From Mrakia gelida (lineage: Eukaryota > Basidiomycota > Tremellomycetes > Cystofilobasidiales > Mrakiaceae), in the NCBI GenBank assembly GCA_024345305.1, contig BRON01000018.1, forward strand, positions 186,001 through 250,000: a DNA stretch of 64,000 nucleotides. Reading direction: 5' to 3'. A program made the translations under genes and the position numbers. Positions 36,601 to 47,062 of this stretch are shown one piece after another. Position 1 is the stretch's first letter. The number at the start of each line of letters is the position of its first letter. The notes beneath the pieces were generated by a model that ran no database searches, was not told where the DNA came from, and worked only from the letters and a program-made list of their open reading frames with translations.

Positions 36601-38594
36601 ATGTCCAACCCCAACGCCATCTCCATCGAGCCCACGGCCAAACCCTCCAAGCCTTCCACGTCCAACAAGCGAAAAGGAGCTCCCACCGGTCCTCCCCAAG
36701 TTCGAACCACCAACGACGACGGCTCCCTCGCTCCAGCTTCCTCGTCCGGAGGTGATCCAGCAGCCAAGAAGCAGAAGAAGTTCTTCAAGCACAGGCTCCC
36801 AGAGGAGGAGAAACCTGAGAAGGAGGAGAAGGAGGTCGGAGTGAGCAAGTTGAAGGCTGGGTTGAGGCAGGCGAAGAGGTTTTTGGCTAAGGTGAGTTCG
36901 ACTTGCAAGAGGTGTTTCGCGGAGAGTTTCTGGGAGATGTAAAAGATGGGGATAATGTACGAGCCCTGGATGGCACGGTTACATAGGATCTGGGAAGCGA
37001 GGGAAGGAAAGAGGGAGGAAGGCGAGAGCGAGCGGGAGGAGGGAAGGAGAGCTGTTGAGCTCCCGTGCTCCACTTCGTCTCGAGCTCAACAACTCCGTTC
37101 ATGCATGGACGAAAGACTTCTAGCGCAGGGGAGCGGTCTGCTCCAGGGTCTGGGCTTTCGAGTGGATTGAGCCTCAGCACTGAAGCAGCAGCCCCCGAAG
37201 CTGAGCTCAACTCTCTCGAGACGTTGAGCTCATTAATTCACTTCCCTTCGCTTCCCTCGTTGCTCCTTCGACATCTACCATCTCCGTATGACCTCTTCCG
37301 AGTAGTCCAATCTTGTCTTCAAGCATACAAAGTCTTGTCGTTGTTTCGAACAGTTTCCGACCGCCTCGAAGCTGACCCGTTCTCCCTCCCTCGTCACCTT
37401 CGTCTTCTCCAGGAGGGACTCACCGCCGACGTCAAGATCGAGACCGAGCGAAAGGTCAAGTCTCTTCAGGCCGATCTGGATCGAGCTCTCGTCAGGAACG
37501 AGGAGAAGAAGAACGCCGCCAAGTACCACATGGTTCGTTCAGCTTCCTCTCTCTCCCTCGCCTTGATTGCAAGACGCGTCTCTCTCTCTCGTCCTTCGCG
37601 TCGAACTGACTCGTTCCTTCCTCCCTTCTCTTCCTCTTCCTCTTCCTTAGGTCAAGTTCTTCGGTCAGTCCTACACTCGCTTCCTCGGACTCGCGTCTCT
37701 CTTACCCTCTCTTACACGCTGACCCCTGTCTGATCTCATCCTTCCTCCCCTCGTCGCGTCCTCCTCTTCTCGCCCTCCTTGCCCTTCAAACAGAACGACA
37801 AAAGCTCATCCGACGCCTGAAACCTCTTCTCAAAACCCTCGCTACCACCACCGTCACCGAACCCGCCACGCTCAAGACCCTCAACGGAGAGATCTTCGAT
37901 CTCAGAGTCGGGTTGAACTACGTTCTTGTTCGTCCTCTCTTCTCGTCTTTCCTCCCCTTTCCCAAACTTCCAAACTCTATAAACCAACCCTCACCCCCCA
38001 ACCTTCTTCGTTTCGATCTGTGCGCGGATGCAGAACTACCCCAACTCCCAGAAATACATCTCCCTCTTCCCTCCCTCCTCGTCCAAACTCCCCGAAACCG
38101 AAGCCGGAGTGGTCGCCATCGTCGAGAAGGAGGACTCCAAAGCGGTTCCGAACCTCAGGAAGAGCAAGAGCAATGCGGACGAGACGGATAAGAAGAGGAG
38201 TGAATTGGTTGAGAGGATTAAGGGGTTGATGAAGGAGGGGAAGTGAGTCGTGCTCGTGTCTTTCGTTCTTTCTTCTTCTTGCTTCGCTGTTGCGCTTCGC
38301 TTCGTTTCGTTTCGCGATTTCGGGTTGGGGTTCGCTTCGCGTTCTCGTCGTTCGACTGACACCACACCTTTTGTGTGTTTGTTCTCCTTCCATTCCCCTC
38401 GTCCCACCAGGCTCTCAGCCGAACCAGAACTGGAGATCCTACAGGACGCGTCTTCCTCCTCCTCTTCGTCGAAGAAGAGATCCATCCTCGATACGCCTGC
38501 TGGAGGCAACAAATCGGGAGCGGCTTCGGGTGAGGGAGGAGCTAAGAGTGGGTTGGCTGGGGACGATTTCTTTGGTGGGGAGGATAGCGATTAG
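36601..38594 (+). CDS. EFG1: rRNA-processing protein EFG1
   Basis: Nucleolar factor for early 18S rRNA processing. Starts MSNPNAISIEPTAKPSK, with a basic KKQKKFFKHRLPE segment. After a long first intron the conserved core follows: ETERKVKSLQADLDRAL, EEKKNAAKYHMVKFFERQK and LIRRLKPLLKTL, then EIFDLRVGLNYVLNYPNSQK and YISLFP. This is the EFG1 family pattern. The C-terminus is charged and Ser/Gly-rich (FFGGEDSD), TAG 38592-38594. The first intron, 36892-37412, is 521 nt, about six times the local norm. Confidence 0.9.
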
Positions 38595-38984
38595 TCTAGG
38601 TACAGCTTTGTTTCTCGTCTCGTCTTTGGGTTGGGTTAGGTTGGGTTCGGTTTCGGTTCGGTCTGATGATGACTTTCTACTCAGCGACGCTTGAGCTGCT
38701 GAGCGGGGAGGGGCAGAAGGGAGAGCAAAGGACGCGAGGAGAGGGAGGGTCGTTCGTCATGACATTTCGAGTCGTTTCAAGAGTGTAAAAAGGCAAAAGA
38801 AGAGGGAAGGGAGTGTTGTGTGTGTCGCAAGGAAGGAAGGGGAAAGCGAAAGAAGGTAAACTAGACTAGCTAGTGAAATCGAGCTGGGATGTGGGCGGGC
38901 GGGCGGTCGAGGGGTGAGAGAGAGAAAGGGGGTGGGTGTCGCGTCGAGGTCGTGTTTTGTGTGTGGTTGTCTGAGGAAGAGGGC
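38595..38984. other. Convergent 3' flanks of EFG1 and the next minus-strand gene
   Basis: About 390 bases with GA-rich runs and TG repeats (GTGTTGTGTGTGTCG). A TGATGATGA near 38664 resembles a C box, but no matching D box or terminal stem is present. No gene seen. Confidence 0.5.
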
Positions 38985-39969
38985 TTAAAGTTCGGCGGCG
39001 GGAGGCCAGTTGGAGGAGGAGGGGGTTGCCATCGTCAGAGGGCTAGGGCTGAGAGCCGAGGGTGAGGTCTGAGGAAAGAGGAGATGGGAGGGAGCATGAG
39101 AACAGGACGCGTCGAGGAAGAGAGGGAGGGAAAGGACGGAGAGGAAGGGGACGAACTGCTTGGGCTTGAGCTTGAGGTTCGACGTGAGCGTGAGTGGGGT
39201 AAGGAGATGGGGATGGGGAATGGACGCTGCAGGGATGCACGAGACGAGCCGAGAGAGGTGAGCTGGTTGTTCGTCGTACACGTGAAGACGCGAGTCGAGC
39301 TCGAGACGAAGAGGGAAAGGACAGAGAATGGACTCACTCTTCCTCCTCCTCGATCTCCACCACTCCCAACAGCCTCAAGTACGAGTCTCTCTGACTAGCA
39401 GAGTCCCTAACGCTTGCGATCCCGTGCATCCTCTCCAACTCATTGCCGTCGTCTTGACCTCCCTCCTGCTCTCGACCTCCCACCCTCCCTTCCGCTTCAT
39501 CCTCCATCAACAAGCTCTCAAAGTTGCCGAACAAAGGACCCCTTCTCCTCCTCGTAGCTCTCGGGCTTGAGTCCTCCTCGCCGTCGTGTAGATGGAGACG
39601 AGCGTCGCGTTCGTCTTGGTCCTCCTCCTCGTCCGAGCTGCTGAGCTCCCTCCTTCTGTGCCTCCTCCTCCTGGGTCTCGGGACGGGTGATCGTTCCTTG
39701 TTGAGAGGATGAGCGTTCCATTCCTCCTTGGTGAGGAACCATTCGTCTACCCACCCTCTTGGAGGTGCTGAGGGTGAGGGGAGGTTGAGGTTGTGGATCG
39801 GGAGGAAGGAGGGGCGAGGTTTCCTTGGTGAAGGGGAGGAGGAGGAGGAAGGGATTCGAGTGGGTCGAGGAGAGGAGGATCGGGATCGTCGAGAGGTGGA
39901 GGTGGAGGAGTGGGAGGAGGAGTGACTGGAGGGGAGGGTGGAGAGGTAGTGCGTCGTTGGGCGACCCAT
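38985..39969 (-). CDS. Ser/Arg-rich protein of unknown function
   Basis: Starts MGRPTTHYLSTLPSSHSSS at 39969. The first exon (to about 39338) encodes a Ser/Pro-rich basic N-terminus, then WVDEWFLTKEEWNAHPLNKE, an Arg-rich block and an acidic block, then GPLFGNFESLLMEDE. It ends in Glu-rich sequence at a GTGAGT donor. The next exon begins near 39240 (VHSPSPSPYPTHAHVEPQ). Either it stops at TAG 39043, or a further intron joins it to SPSPLTMATPSSSNWPPAAEL with TAA at 38985. I show the longer version. Splicing of the 3' part is uncertain. The first exon is convincing because its frame is free of stops over 630 nt with charged, non-repetitive segments. Confidence 0.5.
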
Positions 39970-40269
39970 CTTTGAAGGAGGGAGGGAGGGAGGAGCGGGG
40001 AAGAGAAGGGAGCTGGAGCGAAGAGGAAGGTTGGAACGGAAGGAGAGTCAGCTCTGTGGCAACTTTTGGAATGAGGTTTAGAGATGGATGCGTACGAGTA
40101 GAAGCGACGAGAAGGTTTAACAAGAACCGATGGATGGATGGAAGAGGGTGGGAGTCGGGAAAGAGGAAGATGGACAAGCGCGAGCCTGCTTTCAACTTCA
40201 AGCGAGCTCACCTTTCGTTCCCTGGCCCTTAACGACCAGCCGCACCCAAACTCGACTATACTTTCCAAG
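39970..40269. promoter_or_regulatory. Divergent promoter between two unknown genes
   Basis: 300 bases between starts at 39969 (-) and 40270 (+). On the plus strand an in-frame ATG at 40138 could extend the right gene, but the sequence there reads like an intron or UTR. Confidence 0.4.
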
Positions 40270-41724
40270 ATGTCGCCTTCCCCTTACCCAAGCTCCTTCT
40301 CCACTTCCCATCTCACCGTCTTTGAACCTCCTCCGCATTCCACCTCCTCTTCTTCTGCGAGCTCACCTTCAACGTCAACCTTCCTCCCTCCCTTCCCAAC
40401 TTCTTCCTCCTCCTCCTCCTCAACTCGACCCGCCAAACCGCCACGCTTACCTCGGACGATCTCAGATATGGATATATCTTCGGGGTCAGATGAAGAAACC
40501 CGACAAGAGGAGGGCGATCTCGTCGAGGAGGAAGAGGAAGAGTCGGAGGAGGAGGAGGAGGAAGGACGAGTGAAACCTCTGTTGGCTGCAAAGCTAGCCT
40601 CCGCTCTGTTGGGTTCAGTCCTGTTCACCAAGGGGCAGATACCGACGTGAGTCGGCGCTGGGTGTAGAAAAGAGGACGTGCTTTGAGCGACGCTGACAGA
40701 GCTTTGGCTTCTCGTTCGAACATCCAGGCCCGTTCAACAACTCGCAAAACAAGCCTCGAGCACGTCCAGATCTTCCGTAGGTCGGCTCTTTCATTTCGTT
40801 CATGTTACCATAGACACTCTCGTTACCTCGGAGACCTCTTCGTTGGATCTTCTCGTCATCGTTGCGACTCCAGCAGGGCCTCAACGTCTCGTCGAGCTCA
40901 CCCTCTCCTCCTCCCCTCCCCTTCGCTGACTCCCTTCTCTTCATCAACCCAGACCCCCACTCCCCTCCCCAAGCGACCCTCCTACCTCCCACCCCGCCCC
41001 CAACCCTCATCCCTCCTCCTCCCTCTCCTCGAATCCTTCAACACCTCCCTCCAACGAGCTTTCACAACCCTCGCCGCCCTCTCGTCCATCCCTCCTCCTC
41101 CCTCACCGGGTCCTACCACCACCACCTCCCTCGCCACTCCACCAACCTCAAGAGGTCCCACCCTCATGTTCCTGCACGGACCAAGTCTCCTCCTCCCCAA
41201 AGCGCTCTTCGGAGTCCAACTCCCTCCTTTGCTCGATAACGACGACGCGAACGCGAACGAGAGCGTGGAAACGAGGAGAGAGAGGGTCCAGAGGTGGGAC
41301 ACGATGGAACGAGCTGTGCTGAGGGGGCTGGTGATGCTTAGGAGTAGGAGCTCTGGTGGAGGGGACGGATTAGGTGCGTTTTTGTGGTCGTGTCGCGTCG
41401 CTCGCTCACTTTCCTCCCTTTCGTCCCTCTCGCCCCCTCCATTCTCCTTCTTTCTCTCTCACACTCTCTGACTGAGGCAAACCATCAGGTACTGACTTCA
41501 TTCTCCCTCTCTTCATCCTCGCACGTCGTACTCGAACAACCAACACACAACAGCTCCCAGCAAAACCCACCTCCTCCTCCTCGCCCCCCGCTCGTTCACC
41601 TGCCCCTCAGGTCTCTGGCTCCCTCGTGCTACGCTCTCCCCTCGATTGTCTTCCCTTCTTTTCACCCCACCCCCACCACCCCCTCCCCCACCTTCATCCT
41701 CTCGACCTCAACCCTCGCGGATGA
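40270..41724 (+). CDS. Unknown protein with acidic patch and C-terminal Pro/Ser-rich tail
   Basis: Starts MSPSPYPSSFSTSHLTVFE. It contains a Ser run, TISDMDISSGSDEETRQEE and a Glu run, then VKPLLAAKLASALLGSVLF, an amphipathic helix. A short exon (VQQLAKQASSTSRSS) and a large exon follow. The large exon has PRPQPSSLLLPLLESFNTSL, GPTLMFLHGPSLLLPKALFG and RRERVQRWDTMERAVLRGL. The last exon gives ILARRTRTTNTQQLPAK and ends in a His/Pro-rich tail, TGA 41722-41724. I recognise no domain. The structured middle part suggests a real protein; the exon around 40830-40930 is the least certain. Confidence 0.55.
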
Positions 41725-42695
41725 AGAAGAAAAAAGGTTTGGAGGTGGAGTTTGTGCGTGTGCGGTTGGACGGCGGAGGGGTGGGAGGGGGAGGGGGAGG
41801 AGGAGGGGTTGTAGTGGAGGATGGGCATGGTGGTGGGAGGGAGGGAGGGGACGAAGGAGGGGAACTGATCTGGTTCGTTTGGGAGGGGGGGACGGTGGAG
41901 GGGTGGAGGGAGAAATGAATGAGCGAGGGTAGGGTTGTCGGAGACGGGGGTGGGGATGAGGATGTTTTTTTTTTTTTTTGGAAGGAGGCCAGGGCTCGGA
42001 AAGAGGAGAACGCTTTGAATGAATGGGTGTGAAAACAAGAGTCGAGAAGGGAGAGAGCAGAGCCTGAAAGGTTTTTGCTCGAGAAGAACACGCGCGCGTC
42101 GGGTCGTCTTGCAGCGGACACGGACGGGGACGACGGCAAGCGCTGTGAGAGGAAGAACTCTGCTTGTGTGTGTGCGGTACTCATCATTGGAAAAGGGTTG
42201 AGAAGAGCTAAGGATGTAGATGGAAAGTAAGGGAGGGAGGGAGAGAACAAACCAAGATAAAGGGGACGCGTCCCATTCGAACAAGTCGACAAGGAATCGA
42301 AGCGAGACTGAAGCATGATAGACACGAAGAGTAGGGATACATAGCTCGTTCATCGTCATCGGAGAGAATCCAAGGCGTGTCCATAAAAGGCGAGGAGAGG
42401 GACGAGTCCGACGGAAAGCGAAAACAAAAACGTAAACGTCAACAAAGCGAGAGAAACAAGTCCGAGAAAGGTCGTTAGGGTTATGGACACAGCGGTGGGA
42501 AAGAGTATGGATGGAGCGTCTATGTGGAAAGAAACGAGGCCGGAGTTGGGTCGTAGGCTAGCTAGGCTGAAACGTAGATGAAGGTCTGCGACAAACACAC
42601 GAAAATAAAAACAACGCGCGCGTCGTTCGACAGTCAAAGTCAGTGGAACTTGTCCAACTCACGAGAGGGAGACGATAGAGCGAGGAGGACTAGAC
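41725..42695. other. Intergenic: convergent 3' regions with homopolymer run
   Basis: About 970 bases between two convergent genes. It begins strongly G-rich on the plus strand (GGAGGGG repeats) and contains a run of 15 T at 41965-41979. GACGCGTC lies at 42265-42272. Minus-strand frames of 150-200 codons are open here but have simple Ser/Pro/Leu composition. No gene called. Confidence 0.5.
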
Positions 42696-44097
42696 TTACG
42701 ACCTCAGTAGCAATCCCTTTCCCGTACGTGGCTGAGAAAGCTCGGACGTCGCCTGTTCGGAGCCCAAAAGTGGACGAGTCAACAACGTCGTCGTTCCGGT
42801 TGATTCTGAAAGAGAGAGAGATGAAAGGAGACGAACCGGTCAGACCGAAGAAAGGCTCGCTTTCGATGAAGATGATGGACGGGGTGAAACGAGCTGGAAG
42901 GAGAGAAAGGGATGAGAATGAGACTAAGAGACGAGACGACGCGTTGTAATCAGTACTCACTTCCGTCCTGATTGAGCCACGACGCGGTGATCTCCTTGGA
43001 TTCCTTGTCGAGCTTCCAGAGGTTTGACGATTGAGAGACGGTAGATACTTCGGTGATGCAAGTGAAGCTGTTCGTTGAGTCTGGGGGAAGAAGGAACGAG
43101 GTAGGTTGAGGCTCGTCGACGCGTCGAGGAACGAGAGGGAGCTGGAGAACCTTACCTGGTCCGACGCCGGCGAGGTAGGCATACCTGATGCGTAGAAAGA
43201 AACCTTTGTCAGCGAAGAGAGCTGAGGAGATCTGAGGTCAAGCTCACTCTGCGCTTCCCTCCTCGAGATTCAACGAGTCGCTTTCCGATCCGAGAACCGC
43301 TCCTGCGAATGAGAGACGAGATAGCAGAAGAACGTCAGCCAACGTAAAGGCTGAGAATTGTTCGCGAACTTACCAAACGAAGGGAACAGCTTCTCGAGAG
43401 GACCATTCAGAGCTGTGAGCTCGCCGGCAGTAGCCCCTGTCGAGCTGATCAGTCGAAACGAGTCAGCCTCAGCCTCACGACTTTTCTTCGTTCGAGGGAC
43501 CAAGGAGGCAGACTCACTCGAAGGAGAAGAGAAGAGCACCCGCTCTGTTCCTACTGAGGTATCCATACTCGCCTTTGCGGAGAAGATGAAGTGAAGAGCG
43601 TCATTCAGCAGGGGGGTGGGGGGAAGAGAGCAGCGTGCGAAGCGAGCTCACCGAAAGAATTGACCTTCGAGCCTAGGAAGCCTAGCTTCTTCCCAGTCTG
43701 CTTGTCCTCGACTCGTATGTAGCCTCGATTGGTCTGCTGCTCGACTGGAGAAGTCAGGAGGTCGGGGGTGAACCACGCTTAAAAGAAGAGCTCAAGAAGA
43801 AAACGATGTCAGCCTCGACGACTCCTCGATTTCCTCCTCCTCGCCTTTCGTTCTCGAGAACTCACGCATCATCTTTGCTCTCCCATCCGTGGGCTTCCAC
43901 TCGCTAGCCTCCTGAGGACTGACGAGCCATCGAGGAGGTTTGCGGAAAGAGGACGACTTCGAGTCTTCCGGCAGACGATTGAAAGGATGCTGAGGGGAGG
44001 AGACGGGGTTGAGGTCGAATGCGGATCGTTTGAGAGGGCTGGCTGAGACACAGGCGAGAAAGGAGACGATAACGAGGAGGGAGGAGGGGAGCAGCAT
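42696..44097 (-). CDS. Predicted secreted protein of about 284 residues, unknown
   Basis: Starts MLLPSSLLVIVSFLACVSA at 44097, a clear signal peptide, followed by SPLKR, a possible Kex2 site. Nine short exons follow, ending at TAA 42696-42698. Recognisable segments are WLVSPQEASEWKPTDG, RGYIRVEDKQTGKKLGFLG, YGYLSRNRAGALLF, YAYLAGVGP and FTPSIIFIESEPFFGLTE. One Cys is visible in SFTCITEV. The mix of Gly/Tyr turns and short beta-like stretches suggests a compact extracellular beta fold. No GPI signal, no catalytic motif. All exon joins keep frame with ordinary splice sites, so the model is good although the function is unknown. Confidence 0.72.
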
Positions 44098-44758
44098 TAC
44101 AGTCTAGGGATAAGGGAGGTGGGGGTTTGGGAGGAAGGAAGGGCGAGAACGAGAACAGATTTGGACACCGCATGAGGGGGACGTGACGACGTCTGCCTCT
44201 TTCAATTTCTGCAAGAAGTGACAGACTTTTTGGACATATGGCTGAGAAACATTTAGTCCTTTTGAGCTCCTGTGGAGTTGACTGAACGGATCGTAGCTCG
44301 CCGGGACACTTGATCGAAAGAGGACGACGCGTTCGAACTCGAGTCGATAGTTGTCGGCGATCCCGCCTTCCCCGCCTTCTCTCCCTCCCTCTTGATTTCC
44401 TTCGGCTTGAAAAAGAGCTCTGGATAGAGCTGGTGACATCGAGAAGAACCAGACCTGCTTCAGAAAGAAGAAGACGATGCGTCCAAGGTGAACGCGACGT
44501 GTCGCTCCTCGGTTTGGAACCCGTCCGATTCGCGGAAAACAGAGCGCAAAATTCTCCAGCAACCCAGATCTGCCGCTCCAACGCTGCCTCGTTCTGAAGG
44601 CTGAAATACAGGCATATCTCTGATCATCCTCATCGCAGTCCCTTCTCCTCATTGGCTCTCTCTCGCTTCGTTGAGCTCGTCGCTTCCTCCCCCAACAGTC
44701 TTCCTTCCCCCCCAACCAAACTTCGCTCAACCTCCTCCATCTTCTTCTTCTTTCTGAC
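44098..44758. promoter_or_regulatory. Divergent promoter region, secreted protein / beta-repeat protein
   Basis: About 660 bases. The right end is CT-rich (CTTCTTCTTCTTTCTGAC) up to the ATG at 44759. Minus-strand open frames cross it but overlap the promoter of the secreted gene and are not convincing. Confidence 0.45.
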
Positions 44759-46091
44759 ATGGGCAACCTCCTCTCCTCCGGGGCCATCTCACCAACCATC
44801 CCTCCCTCCGCCGACGGAGATATTTTCGAGCATGCCAACTTCTCCTCCCCAGCACCTTCGTCCTCCTCCAACGTTCGATACCCTCTCTCCGCCTTCGCAG
44901 AGATCTACCTCCCTCTTTCGGCTAAGGATCTCTTCCTCATAGCTCGAGGATCTACTTCGGCTGGAGAGGTGTTTGTCAAGGAGGACGAGGAGTCAGGGCA
45001 AGAAGGAGGCGAAGAAGGAGGAGGAGGAGGAGAGAAGAAGTCAGCGGGAGGAGTCGTGGGCGAAGCGAGGGTCGTCGTGGAAGTCAGGTTCAGGGACGTC
45101 GATGATCTCGAGTACATGACCGTCGTCAAGCTGAGACGTACGGGAGGTGGAGAGGGAGTAGGAATATACGTGAGTATCATGCCGTCCCCCGTTTGTTGCA
45201 GAGAGAAAGAAAGGAAGGAAGGAACGAGAAGCTCACCTCACCTCACCTCCCTCCCTCCAGACCCCCAACCGACCCTTCATCCCTCGCCCTCCTCTCGTCT
45301 TCTACACAACTATCTACCTCCCCTCCTCTGCTCCAGCCTCCCTCCTCGCGTCTGTTTCCCTCGAAACCATCACCTCCAACACCTCTCAGTCAATCTCCCT
45401 CCCTTCCACCTCAACCGGTTCACCCATCTCCTCCCTCTCCCTCCTGACCTCCAACCAACCCATCACCTTCACCTCTCCACTCCGAATCATTTCCACCCTC
45501 GCAGCCAAGACTTCCAACGCTCCAGTCCACACTCAAGGCGAGGTCACCGCTTCCTCCATCCAGTTCATCACCTCCAACCAACCCGTCCGAGCAGAACACA
45601 CCTGGCGAGCCGATAAAGTCAAGGTCATCACCTCCAACGCTGCGATAGAGATCCTCGAGGAGGTCGCTCTCCCCGAAGGAGGGAAACTCGAGCTGGTCTC
45701 GTCCAACGGACCCATCAACGTCAAGCTCGCGTCGTTCTCCTCTTCGCCTTCCTCCTCTACCACTCTATCCTCATCCAAAATCGAAACCTCCAACGCCTCC
45801 ATCCAAGCAACCCTCAAGTCTTCTTACGCTCCCTTGAACTCGCTCGTGAGGACCTCGAACGCCTCGGTCAACGTCGTTCATCAAGGAGGAGGGTTCCGAG
45901 GGAGTCGGTTCGAAGGGAGGACGAGCGGGTCTGAAGGAGCGAAGATCGAGTGGGCTGGACAGATCGGGATTGCCAAGCAGGGTGAGGTGGATGGGAGGGT
46001 TTGGGGAGAGGTGGAGGGTGGGTCTGGAGCGGGAGGAGGGAAGACGGAGGTGGTCAGTTCGAACGCGCCGGTCGTGTTGAGGTTTGAGTGA
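44759..46091 (+). CDS. Beta-repeat protein with [ST]SNxx[IV] repeats (fungal DUF7330/DUF4097-like)
   Basis: Two exons; the start is MGNLLSSGAISPTIPP, and the intron is at about 45170-45259. After an N-terminal region with a Gly/Glu-rich insert and VVVEVRFRDVDDLEYMTVVK, the second half is built of about nine repeats of [ST]SN-x-x-[IV]: SNTSQSI, SNQPITF, SNAPVHT, SNQPVRA, SNAAIEI, SNGPINV, SNASIQA, SNASVNV, SNAPVVL. Spacing varies from about 15 to 45 residues. This pattern is typical of fungal proteins whose repeated strands form a beta-solenoid or sheet. It ends VVLRFE, TGA 46089-46091. No signal peptide is visible. Function unknown. Confidence 0.78.
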
Positions 46092-46489
46092 GAGGAGGGA
46101 GGGTTAGTTGAGTGGAGCTTGCGATGGGTGTGTATACGTATCATTTTAACGCTTTGGATGCGAGAGATCTATCGGAGATCTCACTTTCTTGGGACGACGA
46201 AGGGAGGAAGACGACGCGTCGTCTAAGTCCTCGAGAGCCTGCCCTTCGAGTGCGTTTCCGCTATCTATTTTATTTCCCTCGTAGACAGGAGTTTTCGGGT
46301 TTAGGCTCGCTTAGCAGCGGCGAAAGCCTTGAGCTCGAGATCGAAGAGAAAGTCCTGCTTTGAGAAGGGAAGCTGAAGGGAAAGGGTGAGCTCGACCTCG
46401 CTCCTTCCCCTCCTTCTCCTCCAACCAAACTGCCCTCCCACCGGCCACCACCCAACGACCCAACTCAACGCAAACTCCCACTCCCTTCA
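46092..46489. other. Intergenic before NCE101
   Basis: About 400 bases with an AT-richer 3' flank (CATTTTAACGCTTTGG; CTATCTATTTTATTTCC), a GACGCGTC at 46213-46220 and a CT-rich end before the NCE101 start. No gene seen. Confidence 0.55.
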
Positions 46490-46866
46490 ATGTCCTCTTT
46501 CCTTCTCGGTCGCATAACAGACCCGCTCCTAGGAGTAGCAACAGGTTCGTCCCTTCTCGTCTTCTCTCTCTCCCTCCTCCAGCGAGCTCACCACTTCCTC
46601 TTCCCTCCCCTTTCTCAGGCTTCCTCGCCTTCTGGCTAAACGAACACAACGACCAGACTGCTCCCCCACGCGGATGGTCTCTATACGAACTCGTGGACTG
46701 GAAGTACCCTAGGGAGGAGAGGAAGAAGGCCATGGGAGCTGTGGGAGCGGTCTTGCCTACTCTGCCGAAGCGAGACGCTGGGTCGAAGGACGAGGATGGG
46801 AAGATGGAGCAGGGGCTGGCGGAGATGCTCAGAGAGGCTGGGTACGATGTCAGGGAGAGCAAGTAG
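46490..46866 (+). CDS. NCE101: Non-classical export protein 1 (NCE101) family small membrane protein
   Basis: About 100 residues in two exons; the intron is at about 46545-46618. It reads MSSFLLGRITDPLLGVATG, FLAFWLNEHND, then RGWSLYELVDWKYPREE. Yeast Nce101 has FLLGKFSDPLLA, a membrane helix, a short charged segment and an HELIKKRW-like end, so order and spacing agree. Yeast Nce101 was linked to export of leaderless proteins. This protein has an extra C-terminal tail of about 40 residues (LPKRDAGSKDEDGKMEQ, EMLREAGYDVRESK) compared with the yeast protein of about 53. TAG 46864-46866. Confidence 0.8.
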
Positions 46867-47062
46867 GCGGTCTTGCTGGGTTGGAGGGTTGGTAGGATTT
46901 CTTTGTTGTAACGATGAGCTCTTTTGGAGGACGAAGCAGGACGAGGAAGGAAAGCAGAGGTCGCTTTTGAGCTCGCAACCTTCACCGTCTCTACTTCTCA
47001 CTTCAGCTTCTTTCCTCTGGCTGAGATACACTCGTCATCAAACGCTGCCGATACTTTCAGTC

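Noticed and set aside
38660..38700. C/D-box snoRNA-like motif (TGATGATGA followed by CTGA)
   Set aside because: The spacing is too short, and the flanks of the two boxes do not pair.
41694..42359. Two overlapping minus-strand frames of about 200 codons
   Set aside because: Ser/Pro/Leu low complexity on purine-rich plus-strand DNA with a T15 run; no splice sites or domain.
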